Assembly: GCA_002794785.1 (NCBI GenBank)
Contig: NBBA01000022.1
Location: forward strand, 310,001-374,000
DNA: 64,000 nucleotides
Direction of reading: 5' to 3'
Source: Coniferiporia sulphurascens
Taxonomy: Eukaryota > Basidiomycota > Agaricomycetes > Hymenochaetales > Hymenochaetaceae
How positions within the stretch are numbered: the first letter of the stretch is position 1; each line of letters starts with the position of its first letter. A program made the position numbers and the translations under genes. Positions 22,840-32,641 of the stretch are shown here, one piece after another. The notes below the pieces were generated by a model. It saw only the letters and a list, made by a program, of their open reading frames with translations, had not been told where the DNA came from and searched no databases.

Positions 22840-25306
22840 AGGCGTGGTGGACGATAGGACAGGGACGGAGAGCGGACCGGTGCATCGATGAATATCACAG
22901 GCCGGCGAGGGGCCGTCGCCGGGAGCCGGAGTCGGAGCAGTCGGAGCAGGCTATCGGCACATCTCGGCATGACCTTACCCCGCACTCTTTCCTGTTATGG
23001 GATCCAGGGCTGCCCCTTCCCCCCTTCTAAACGACAACGCTAATCGCAGAATTTGAGCCCTTTTGCCGTTTCTAGGTTTCCCTACTTTTCCTATCTCCGT
23101 CTCTTCTGCTTACTTAATCGACCTAGAGCACGGCGGGTCTATTTGCCTCTGGCCTCGCCCCCCCTTTCTCTGGCTTCGTGGTCTACGCCTCCTTCGACTC
23201 GGCGGCCACAATTCGCCATGCCGTTTCTCCACGTTTTTCCCGTGTCCGTGTCGCTTCTGAGCACGTACAAACGCGACTCTGGTAGATCGACCGTGCGCGT
23301 GTGTATCCATCGTCATCTCCGGATCGTCAACGCTCCCCTCGGCCGTCCCCGGTCTTCTCTCCTTCCGCCTGAACCTACTCCTCTGCTCTTGCCCACATCC
23401 ACTACCTCCTCTACTCCTGCCTCACCCTCTGCTCGCTGTAAGGCACCTCCACTCCCCCCTTCCACATGCTCGTGCCTTCCTCACTGGCGCCCGTCCACCC
23501 GTGTACCTTACATGTCGTCTTCCTCTTCGCTGCATGTCTCGGACTATTGTCGGTTTACGCCCTCTGGTTCTCCGTCCTCTGCTTTCCCTTCAATCTCCAT
23601 AAATTCCCATGCAATCTGATTCTCTCCATCCGTAACTTCTCCTAACCCTTCAAAGTAATAGTGCTGCTGCTACTGCGCCGGTCGAAGCAACACTAATATC
23701 ACTACCCCAATGTTCAAAGAAGTCGAAGCTCCCTTGTAACTTCTTCTCTTGTTCAGTCAATGCCACCGGCTCATCCTCGGCTTCCATTGCTCATTCTCAA
23801 CATACACATACATGCAATTCTCGCCTAGCCGTTGCGTCCACTCTGCAATGTACATGCTTGTCCGCGCGTCCCCCGATTTCCTCGCTCTGACAGCGCGCTG
23901 CGGAAATTTCTCGCTCTTCTCCCGAGCCCCGCTACACCCACCCCCTCCTCTCCCGACAGCCCCTTCCGTTGATCGTGACTAGTACTGGGCTTCTCGCTTA
24001 CGGCCTCACAAGCACAGCGGCAGTGACTTTACGCAGTACGTACACACCCACGAACAAACTTCAATCCGCAAAAAGGCCGATATCGTGTCGAGCCGTTTCT
24101 TCTTCTTTATTGAGGGCGCCTACTCTCTTTCCGCAGGGAGGGCCCGGGAGAGACTCAGCCAAATTCACGGCCTCATACGTAGCACACAGATGTCCCTCCC
24201 AACCAACCTTGATAGCAGGCAGATCGACGTAGCACTACGCCGCGCACCAGGCGTACGGCTACCACTCGTCCGTCCTATACGTGAGTTAGCCTACACATTC
24301 AATCCGGGCGTTGCGCGGAGTTTCAAATGCACGTGGGCAGGCGTCTGCAATAGCGCCTCTTCAGTTTTTCCTGCTTGTCCTGCTGCTTGCGCGCCACAAC
24401 CTGGAGAACATGGTGTCTTTCCTGCATGCCCATCGTCTGAATTTTGCATGTGTCCACATGCGTGCTTACATGCGGCGTTGCTGCGCATCCTAAACGTTCG
24501 CGGAAACGCATCCTCCTCACAGCCGACCCGCCCATGTGGGTCGAGCGGCCCGGACATTAGCTCTGGCCTGCCCCCGCGGCGACTTCGGACTGCCAATACG
24601 CACTATGGCTACATGATGATGAAGCCGCACTGTACGTCCTGCGCTGCTCGCACCTCGCGAAATATGGAGTGTTTATGGAAGCGTCCTGCAGTGGGTGGAT
24701 CTCTTAACAATTGGAAAGCCGGCACGCTTACGAACGTCGTGCCCGAGAGAAGCAGTCTTTGTTCAGTTTTTTTCATTCACGTGTGATTACTGCGGCTGCG
24801 GAAGTAAGGGGTTGGGATGGTGTTTCCACCTGGCGAACACTCGACCCTTGAAGCGTCGGATATTTGCTCAAAAGTGCCGGGTACACATGATGATGTATGT
24901 ACGACTACGGCACTTGCAATATGCTCTGGACAGGCGTGAGGTATCTAAATTCCGTTGTATGTGCCAAAGGCGGGATCGACCAGAAAGCGCAAGAAACAAG
25001 TCACAATACTAGATGATCGACCTGCGTAGCATTTTCCAGGGACCATGATCGACACACGCGTGGGACCCATATCAATTGATTATGTAAGTGATTTACGACG
25101 TCCGCGTGTGTGCGAGTCGCTGCTAGCCGACTTACTGCGATCTAGGAACCTCATTAATGGAAACGCTTGGCGCCGTGTGCAGTCAATTATAAGAGAGAGT
25201 CTCACTTGCCCGGAAGTAGCGGCGCGAACAGTTGGCTCGATCGTTCTACCTCCATAAAGTTCAGTCCAAACCCAGGACAGTCCGCTTTGCGACACCCCCC
25301 ACCATT
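22840..25306. other. Gene-poor region
   Basis: The sequence is pyrimidine-rich from 23050 to 23600 and otherwise unremarkable for 2.5 kb. The longest open frame (24085..24786, plus) has no recognisable motif, an unusual Cys content and no conserved-looking blocks, so I do not call it. It could hold the distal promoters of its neighbours or decayed genes. Confidence 0.4.
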
Positions 25307-28160
25307 ATGCCAGTGTACCCCTCAGATACGGCGCTTGCAGGCGAGGACGCGGTGATCATACCCGTCCTCAGTCCGGGGTGGAGTTGGTTTGAGATTGAAA
25401 AGGTGGAGGACGCACGGTTGCAGCAGATTCATTTCTGTCGTGACCTCGACGCTGTGTCGGCCCGTCACGACCGGGATGAACGCGATCGGCGCCATGCTCG
25501 GCGCCTGCATTACTTTCTGCTGGCCTCCGTCTGTTTTATGCTCTGGCTGCTCGTTAGGCTCGCATGCGGATGGTACAGACATGTGTACTCCCTCGATACC
25601 ATGGGAGCCAAGTCCCGCCCGGCCAAATCTGCGGCTCAGATGAATCGTATGCACTATCTGGCTAGCGGAGCTGCTACCCCGCTCTTCAACTGGACAGCTG
25701 TGAGTGAAAGTGGATTAATTTTTTTCTGGGTGTACCTCTCATTTTTCTCTTTTTACAGCACACGCCGTCGAAGACGCTGAACTGGACAGTGTGCTATGGT
25801 GCTTTTCAGTGCGCGCGTCTCACGGTGAGGTTTAACGCAATCGGATTTCGGAAGAAGACGTTGGTTTATTCTGTTGTGTTCGTGATAGGTGCCGCTCGAT
25901 TACGCTGATCCCTCTGGAGAGGAAGCTGCGGTCGCGCTGTCCAAGTCCGCTTCAAAGTATCCGCCGGACCACGAGAGCTACCGGGGTCCGATTCTCTTCA
26001 ATCCTGGTAGGAAATGGCTTCCGCCTTATTCATAACCCCCTGCAAGGAAGGCGCTGACGGTTCTCCCGCGACCCCCCAGGCGGACCGGGAGGCTCTGGGG
26101 TCGCGCAAGTGCTCTTGACGTCGGAGGCATTCCGCACCGCGCTTGGCGAAGGATTTGACCTGATCGGGTTCGATCCTCGAGGTATGTTTATCTCTCCAGC
26201 AACGAGCCCGATCTCACAGGATATGCACACAGGTGTCGGAATGACGACTCCGCGTCTGTCCATATTCAAGACGCCCCTTGAAGCCGGCATGTTCTACGCG
26301 CAGCAGGAGATGAACATGAACGCTACTGCATCTTCCCTCGGTGAAGCCTACGCTCGAAGCCACATTTTCGGGAAACTCGCCGAAGACCGTGCGGGAACTA
26401 TCGTGGAGCACGTTTCGACGCCTACAGTTGCCCGCGATATGCTCAGAATCGTCGAAGCCTCGGGACAGGACAAGTTACAGTACTGGGGCTTCTCGTAAGT
26501 TTCCTCCTTCCCTGCTCTTGGGCAGTGCTTATCATCGGGTCTAGGTACGGAACTGTTTTGGGTGCGACGTAAGTGGCTTATGTCGCGTCTTTGAGCTCTA
26601 TGTGATATTAATAACCGAAAGAATAGGTTTGCCGCTATGTTTCCGGTGTGTATTTTAAGCCGTCACATAGTATAAATGTGGCGATGCTCATGTTCGACGT
26701 TCGTGCAGGACAAAGTCGGGCGTATGATCATTGATGGGGTTGAGGACCCCGAGGATTATTACCAAGGTCAGTTGTCGAGCTACTGGTCTTCTCATCTCTA
26801 ATCGCGACCAACAGGTCTCTGGTCCAACAACCTTCGCGATACAGATGCAGCACTACTTGACATCTATCAATCCTGCGTAGAAGCTGGACCGCAGAAATGC
26901 GCCTTGTACGAGCCCAGTGTCGCCCTCATCCAGGCACGAGTCAATGTGCTCCTGGAGAACATACGCGTCGCACCGATTCCATTGTATGACGCAAGCACAT
27001 CCACATATGACACCGTCGACTACGCGCTTGTACGCATGCTCATGCTGTCGGCGCTGTACACGACGCACCAGGGTGGCGCAGCACTCATGAATGCACTCGC
27101 AACGCTCGAGCGCGGGGACGGCGCGCTGGCATACGCGGGCTCCCTCAGGTCCGTTTTCAACCTGTTCATGGCGTGCGACTGCGCAGGCGAGTCGCCCATC
27201 CCTAGCGGTGGTCTCTTTGAAACGCTTGCTGCGATCGGATGCGGCGATACTGTGGACCGGGACGACAGCATTGAGGATGTCCGTGAGGCGTATGAGAAGA
27301 TGGCGGAGATGTCGAGCTTCGCGGAGACATGGTACCCTCGCTCGCAATGCGCGTGAGTGTACATAATTCTCTTTTTCGCTACTATCTCTAAGAGGCTGAC
27401 TGTGATACTCCGACATGTTCTAGAGGCTGGAAGATACGTGCCAAGAATCGCTTCAATGGTAAGCCTGTGCACAACTTAATCTCGAAGTGCTGGTCTCTTC
27501 TTCGTCGCTCACGTGCATTCCAGGCTCCTTTGAGCAGAACACAAGCTTCCCGTTACTGATCATCGGGAACGTAGCCGGTAAGGCGCTTCTCTCGCCGTAT
27601 CAAACAATTTTCTTAAGTACTCTATGACTGACGTCGACCTCCTGTTCTCACCGAAAGACCCGGTTACGCCCCTCTGGAAGTAAGTGACAAATTAATACCA
27701 GCCGCTACTTCCAATCCTGACAATCCTATTCCCCCTTACGTTTCTCCAGCGCCCACAAAGTTGCGAAAGGGTTCGAGGGCTCGGTCGTGCTGACGCAGAA
27801 CTCATCAGGGGTAAGCCACACTTTCCCCTTCTAACCCCGAAAACCCAACACGTAATCCAATCACCCCACAACCCCCGTGTAAATGATTAACAGCACTGCT
27901 CAATCTCCGCGTCATCCTTGTGCACGCTCAAGGCCGTCCGCGGTTACTTCATCGACGGCGTGCTCCCGGAGGAAGGTACCGTATGCCAGGTCGAGAGCTC
28001 GATCTTCGGGACTGGCCAAGGGCTGGACTCACGTACCTTGGTGTCATTGAGCGCGGAAGACCGTGCCCTCCTCGAGGCGTCGCGCACACTCCAGGAGTCA
28101 TACTTCGTACCGATTGCAGGGATGAACGTCATAGATAGGAAGCTTCGCGGTGTCTATTAG
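25307..28160 (+). CDS. Membrane-anchored alpha/beta hydrolase, TAP-like (copy A)
   Basis: There are 14 exons (25307..25699, 25759..25824, 25889..26006, 26080..26181, 26233..26494, 26545..26568, 26627..26645, 26709..26766, 26815..27352, 27424..27458, 27524..27577, 27658..27679, 27750..27810, 27894..28160), 672 aa. A short cytosolic N-terminus and a membrane segment at about 67-86 suggest a type II membrane protein. The fold begins with FNPGGPGGSG (oxyanion loop), then GFDLIGFDPRGVG; the nucleophile Ser is in WGFSYGTVLGA, the acid Asp in GNVADPVTPLW and the His in SSGHCS. This is the plan of secreted tripeptidyl-aminopeptidase-like (S33) hydrolases with a TAP-type C-terminal domain. Likely an extracytoplasmic peptidase or esterase. 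It is a paralogue of the gene at 32642, with identical exon sizes in 13 of 14 exons. Confidence 0.9.
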
Positions 28161-28332
28161 GTCAGGTTTACGTGTGATCATTGAATTGAAATAAATAAAT
28201 AAGATTGATTTGTTATTGAAGTATGACGCAAGTGTTTCTTCACTGTGCGTGTATGTAATTGACAATATCACTCCGGGGGACGTCTATACGCATTTGATGC
28301 GGCGGACCAAAAAGGGGATTACGAGATTTATA

Positions 28333-28403
28333 TGCATTAAGGGGGAATCGAACCCCCGGCGGGTCGATGGCAACGACCCAGGTTACCACTACCCCATTAA
28401 TGC
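28333..28403 (-). tRNA. tRNA-Gly(GCC), copy 1
   Basis: The 71-nt sequence on the minus strand folds as a cloverleaf. The acceptor arms are GCATTAA and TTAATGC with discriminator A. The anticodon stem GGTCG/CGACC encloses the loop TTGCCAT (anticodon GCC). The variable loop has 4 nt, and the T arm is GGGGG-TTCGATT-CCCCC, with a good B box. There is no intron. It is identical to the copy at 35679. Confidence 0.9.
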
Positions 28404-28662
28404 TGTGCAAGATTACTCGTAAAATTTTCTAGGTAATCATGACAAAGGGATTCCTCCTAGGCTTGATAAGCATCAATTTTCTCCATCATCAAGATTATAA
28501 GTCCCGACGTTTACCTGGAGATCAAGTCAAGTAATCGCAAAACGTGACGTGCGTGGTTTTGCAGTTGAACGGGCCTTGGCTTTCCTGCTATTGTTTTGCG
28601 AAGTCCTTTGAGGCGTAGGACATTCCGTGATTCAAACGGACACTGAATATGAATTAATCCAA
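28404..28662. other. Spacer between tRNA and Harbinger element
   Basis: This AT-rich spacer of about 260 nt shows no gene. It joins the first hydrolase/tRNA unit to the left end of the transposon. Confidence 0.4.
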
Positions 28663-28682
28663 CTCAATTACATGGCAGCGCG
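28663..28682 (+). repeat. Candidate left terminal inverted repeat
   Basis: It matches the reverse complement of 32344..32363 at 18 of 20 bases. It lies outside both transposon genes, which supports its being an element end. Confidence 0.55.
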
Positions 28683-28945
28683 TGTTGGCAGGGGGTTTTC
28701 GGCTTGTGTATGTAATTGTAGGGACCTTCCAAATATAACATGTAGTTCCCATGCCATCAAATTTATAATTGAGACGCCGTTGGCAGCTTGATTGCAGCTC
28801 GTTCGGCATCTAGTGCGGCACGGAGTTAGCCATGATTTGTGAGCATATACCGTATTTGTACATTCCAGCTGCAGCGGCTGGAACTTTTGTTGAAAAAAAC
28901 ACAAATAAAACAAATCAATTCACCTGTACATGAGCAAGACCACAA

Positions 28946-30627
28946 ATGCATCAAGACAGGGAAGAATCCATGCCTTCGACACCTGTGCAGCCTCCAGGCG
29001 ACACAGGCTTTCAAAACGCATACACACCACAGTGTTACGGTGCCTATATGCACGGTGCGCCTATGATGTCTCACCATCCGAGCACACTACATAGCCCTCA
29101 AACGGCCATGGGCATTCAAGATATACACTCACAGTCTCCAATACCCCAAACGCAGTCCATGGCGATGTATGCGAACTTTCCAAACCCGTCTCCCGGTTTT
29201 GCAAGGTTTGGTTTGTTTGAGGGAGCCGTTCCAGAATTTAGGCCTGAAGGTCACTTCTTCATCAACCAGAATGGGCTTAGAACATCCCTGCGTGGGCAGA
29301 GAATTCATCCCATTGAAACGGTCCAGCTTCCCATGCTTCCGTCCCTTACCAGCATCCTGCAAGATGACCATGAATTTGAGGAAAACGAATTTGACTCACG
29401 CGTGTCCGAGGATGTCGTTCCTTCAAAAAAGGCTTCATCCAAGAAAAAGGAGCCAAAGCCAAAGGCTATTAAGCCTAAAGGGAAGGGATCGCGTTCAGGG
29501 ACAAACACGCGGGTTGGAGGCACGTCTGACAATGAAATAAAAGGACTGTCAGCAAAGGAGAAGAAGAAGGCGGACTTGGCAATCCCGCCGAAACGCGTGG
29601 TCTGGAAGCATGATGACACCATAAAATTCCTTGAGTTTCTTACAGCAGAAGAACGCTGGAAGCACGTTAAGTTTGGTCTTGGCAAGTTATGTGAACTTGT
29701 GAGTTGCGTTACCATAAGGATGAAGTGCACATATCTTACCTTTTCGTAGGTGGCTCAGACTATATTCAAGGATAAATACCAGCCGCACCATTGCTCAGTC
29801 CACTGGCAAGGCCTTTTTTGTAAATACAAGGACGCCTGGAGGCTCACAAACCACACGGGAGGTGGAGATGGTGATGAACCGGTAGATGGAAGCCTCAACG
29901 CCGAGGGAGACGATGTGGACGCCCCGATAGAAGACACCGATGATGGGATTAATGAGATTGACGCCAGCGTGAAAGGCTCTGTTAAAAACGGGCGTTACAC
30001 CCGTGCGGTGCTGGAGGCGTTCATGAACAGACCTTTCTATCCTCTTATAGACACCGTGTGGGTCCCATCATGCTTCTTTGTGGCTGTTTCATTAGTCATT
30101 TCACTCACACATACAATTTTAGTGCGAGTGGATGTGTCGATATCATTCGCGACGTTGTCCATGGCTCTCACAGAAAGCCCCAAGATGTTAACGCTGAAAT
30201 CGAAAACAGCAACAGCGGGGACAAGCCGGCAGACAAGAAGAAGAACTTGAAACGCGAGAGAAGCGACAATCTCGTCAGCGATGCTGTCAAGTCTTTGAAT
30301 GAGCGCCAAGATCAGTGCTTACAATTCGATCAGGTACAGTCTGTGAAGGATGAACAACGCGAAGAAGAGCGTCTTGCCTTAGAACGCGAACGCGCTGCTA
30401 TGGAGCATGAACACAGTGCACACGATGTGGCAGCCGCCGAGCAGTGCTTGAAGATCGATGTGGAACGAAACGAACGAGAGGCGAAGTGCGCAGCAGAAGA
30501 CGAACGCACAGCTAAGTTTGCGAGGTACGAATTATTTAGATCATCAGATGATCCTTTATACAAAGCTTTTGCGAAGAAGCTGGCAAAAGAGATTGCAGAC
30601 GAGGAAGGCATAAATATTGATATGTAG
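28946..30627 (+). CDS. Harbinger accessory protein with SANT/Myb-like domain
   Basis: There are three exons (28946..29698, 29750..30057, 30123..30627), 521 aa. The N-terminal 180 residues are low-complexity. A Lys-rich nuclear-type segment (SKKKEPKPKAIKPKGKG) precedes the DNA-binding region VVWKHDDTIKFLEFLTAEER followed by FKDKYQPHHCSVHWQGLFCK and YKDAWRLTNHTGGGDGDE. This is the tryptophan-spaced SANT/Myb-like pattern found in PIF/Harbinger partner proteins and their fungal relatives. The C-terminal 130 residues form a charged coiled coil. In this superfamily the partner brings the transposase into the nucleus and to the ends of the element. The 3' end nearly touches that of the transposase gene. 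Confidence 0.8.
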
Positions 30628-30635
30628 TACTCTAC

Positions 30636-32027
30636 CTATGGACAATTAAGATCCAGGAGTGCCTTTCTTCGGTACAAGCCTGTCCTATACAAATTTGTAT
30701 CATCCATACCATCAATTTGTCGTGCACGCCTCACGGCTGCTGGACCACGTTCCTGTCTGTCAAATAAACCCGCATCATCGTTGCCGTTATATCCTTCGAT
30801 TTCTTCTGGATCGTCGCCAAGATTGAGAAGAATGTTGTGAATAACCATGAGAGCTTCTATGGAACAGAAGATCGTGTCAAGGTTACTTCCGAACATGGAA
30901 CGCAAAGCCGGGAATCTGCCTTTGAGCATCCCAAAGGAATGCTCAATCTTCATTCGTAGACTTGACAGCGTAAAATTAAAATTACGCCTTCTGTGAGCCT
31001 CGTCCGGATCGTTTGTAAGATCGTTTGATGCAAACGGGCGGATGGTGAACTTCATAAGAGGGTAACCTGAGATAAGACAGTCAGACACAGCCTGTATGCA
31101 TACACATGTGTGTGCACAACAACAAATAAATACCTTTGTCTGCAAGGATGTATTCATCATCCTCGAAGTATTTGCTTTTATTGAGCCAAACGTCGGACTC
31201 ACGGAAAACGGTCGTGTCTTGTACACTCCCTGGCCACCCCATTTCGAATTCCGTAAAGCGTGCATTGTTGTCGCAAATAGCTTGAAGAATGACCTGAAAG
31301 TAAGAGAGTAAGATGCATATATAGGGAACAAGACGGTAGCATATAAGGATGTAAAACAGTACTAACCGAATAGAACTTTTTTCTACACCAATACAACTCT
31401 CCATCCACTCGAGGCTTGGTCACAAGTGGGATAAGGGACCCGTCCACAATCCCAATACAGCCCGGAAACCCATATTCTGCGGTTTCGGCTTTCAGGGCGG
31501 CACGGCGTTCGGCGTCTGGCCACGACAAATACTTCGGTCGAACTTCGCATAGGGCGTGCGTTACTCGCTTACAGTACAGGTACACGGTACCTTCCGCAAT
31601 TGAAGCCTCTTCGGCTGTCTTCAAAGCGGGATCGTGCCCATGTCGTAACAGGAAAACTGCGAGCTGATACCATGGGGGCCGCTGAGGTTTGGGGCCGGTT
31701 GACACGAATATGGGGTCGTCTTGAATAATCGTATGTAGCTTTCCGAAGCTGTCTCTATCCATCCTTTTCATTGTCAATAAGGGATGTTGGGGGAAAAAAA
31801 TAGGCATACCTCAAGAAAGCCTTGAACCACCTTTCGGTTGAAGTATGAAGAAGTTTGTACAGGAAGTCATCTGAACGGACTGCATTGTACGGCCCCCGGG
31901 GGAGGGACTGCTTTTTTTGGGCAGCTAAAGCAGCTAAGATACCAAGAAGCTCTTCATCTTCGTTTTCGGCGCTTGACAAGACGAGCGCCGAGAGCTGTTT
32001 CAGTCTTGTGGCCGTCTCCTTCTTCAT
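30636..32027 (-). CDS. PIF/Harbinger DDE transposase (HARBI1-like)
   Basis: There are four exons (32027..31810, 31763..31367, 31293..31134, 31066..30636), 401 aa. After an N-terminal helix-rich region comes the DDE superfamily 4 nuclease: the first Asp in CIGIVDGSLIPL, the second in GWPGSVQDTTVFRESD, and the Glu in IEHSFGMLKGRFPALRSM. ADKGYPL and HNILLNLGDDPEE are also in the expected places. All three catalytic residues are present and there is no stop or frameshift, so the protein could be active. Length fits HARBI1-type transposases (350-450 aa). It should cut and paste the element into short TWA-like targets. Confidence 0.92.
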
Positions 32028-32193
32028 AGCGCAGGCAGCATGAGTACTGAGACACTCGCTTAATGCACCATGTATGCGCCTTCATGTAATCACCTCAAAA
32101 GGCAAACAATGATCGACAAAACTGTACACGTAACATTCATCATTCTTCTATCCAAATACAGTCGAAAACCTTGATTTACTTTCTAACTCCGAC

Positions 32194-32243
32194 GCTGCCA
32201 TTCTGCTGCAACCGGTCGAAACCTGTTGCAGCTGAATGGCAGC
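32194..32243. repeat. Short palindrome upstream of the transposase gene
   Basis: Two 19-nt arms (32194..32212 and 32225..32243) are reverse complements with one mismatch, separated by 12 nt. They lie about 170 bp upstream of the transposase start and inside the element. They could be a subterminal binding site or a transcriptional regulatory hairpin. Confidence 0.6.
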
Positions 32244-32343
32244 GACTCCGGCCCAAAAGGGTAATCGCCCAACTCCTGGGTCGATCCCTCATCCCGATAT
32301 CAACCCAAAATAAAGGAACGAGCATCTGCCGTGCGTGCAATTG

Positions 32344-32363
32344 CCCGCTGCCATATAATTGAG
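32344..32363 (-). repeat. Candidate right terminal inverted repeat
   Basis: This is the partner of 28663..28682. It lies about 280 bp before the second hydrolase gene, so the element occupies most of the upstream region of that gene. Confidence 0.55.
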
Positions 32364-32641
32364 ACAGGCTATTGTATTTGAGTACCAGCCACAGCTGCAC
32401 AGATCGACCCGTAATTCCGTGATCGACAACGCGCGCTTACAAATAGGTCATTTACGTAACGGTACCTGGAGTTACGCTGCTGCGGCTGAAATTTTCGAAG
32501 ACGACTAGCATAGCGCTCATGACGTGAACATAAAAATTCCGGAAAATACAGTATGCACCACGCGGACACATGGCACGGATATATTACGCGCAATCATAAG
32601 TTCCGTTCATTCTCAGGGCAAGCCTTGCGACCTTATCCCAA

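Larger units (their letters stand above)
28663..32363. mobile_element. PIF/Harbinger DNA transposon, apparently complete
   Basis: The element contains the two-gene set of this superfamily in convergent order: a SANT/Myb-like DNA-binding ORF (28946..30627) and a DDE transposase (32027..30636), separated by only 8 bp. Candidate terminal inverted repeats are 28663..28682 and 32344..32363, reading CTCAATTAYATGGCAGCGSG from each end with 18 of 20 positions matching. The word TATAATTGAGAC recurs in direct orientation at 28764 and 32354, so a subterminal motif may be present. I could not see a clear 3-bp target duplication, so the exact ends are provisional. Both genes are open and spliceable. Confidence 0.8.

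Noticed and set aside
23053..23619. 188-codon open frame
   Set aside because: Low-complexity Pro/Ser/Leu product derived from a CT-rich tract.
24085..24786. 233-codon open frame
   Set aside because: Contains no known domain, has odd Cys and Ser content and lacks conserved-looking blocks; likely chance in a pyrimidine-rich region.
28321..28430. Short ORF over the first tRNA gene
   Set aside because: The tRNA-Gly cloverleaf on the other strand explains the sequence.
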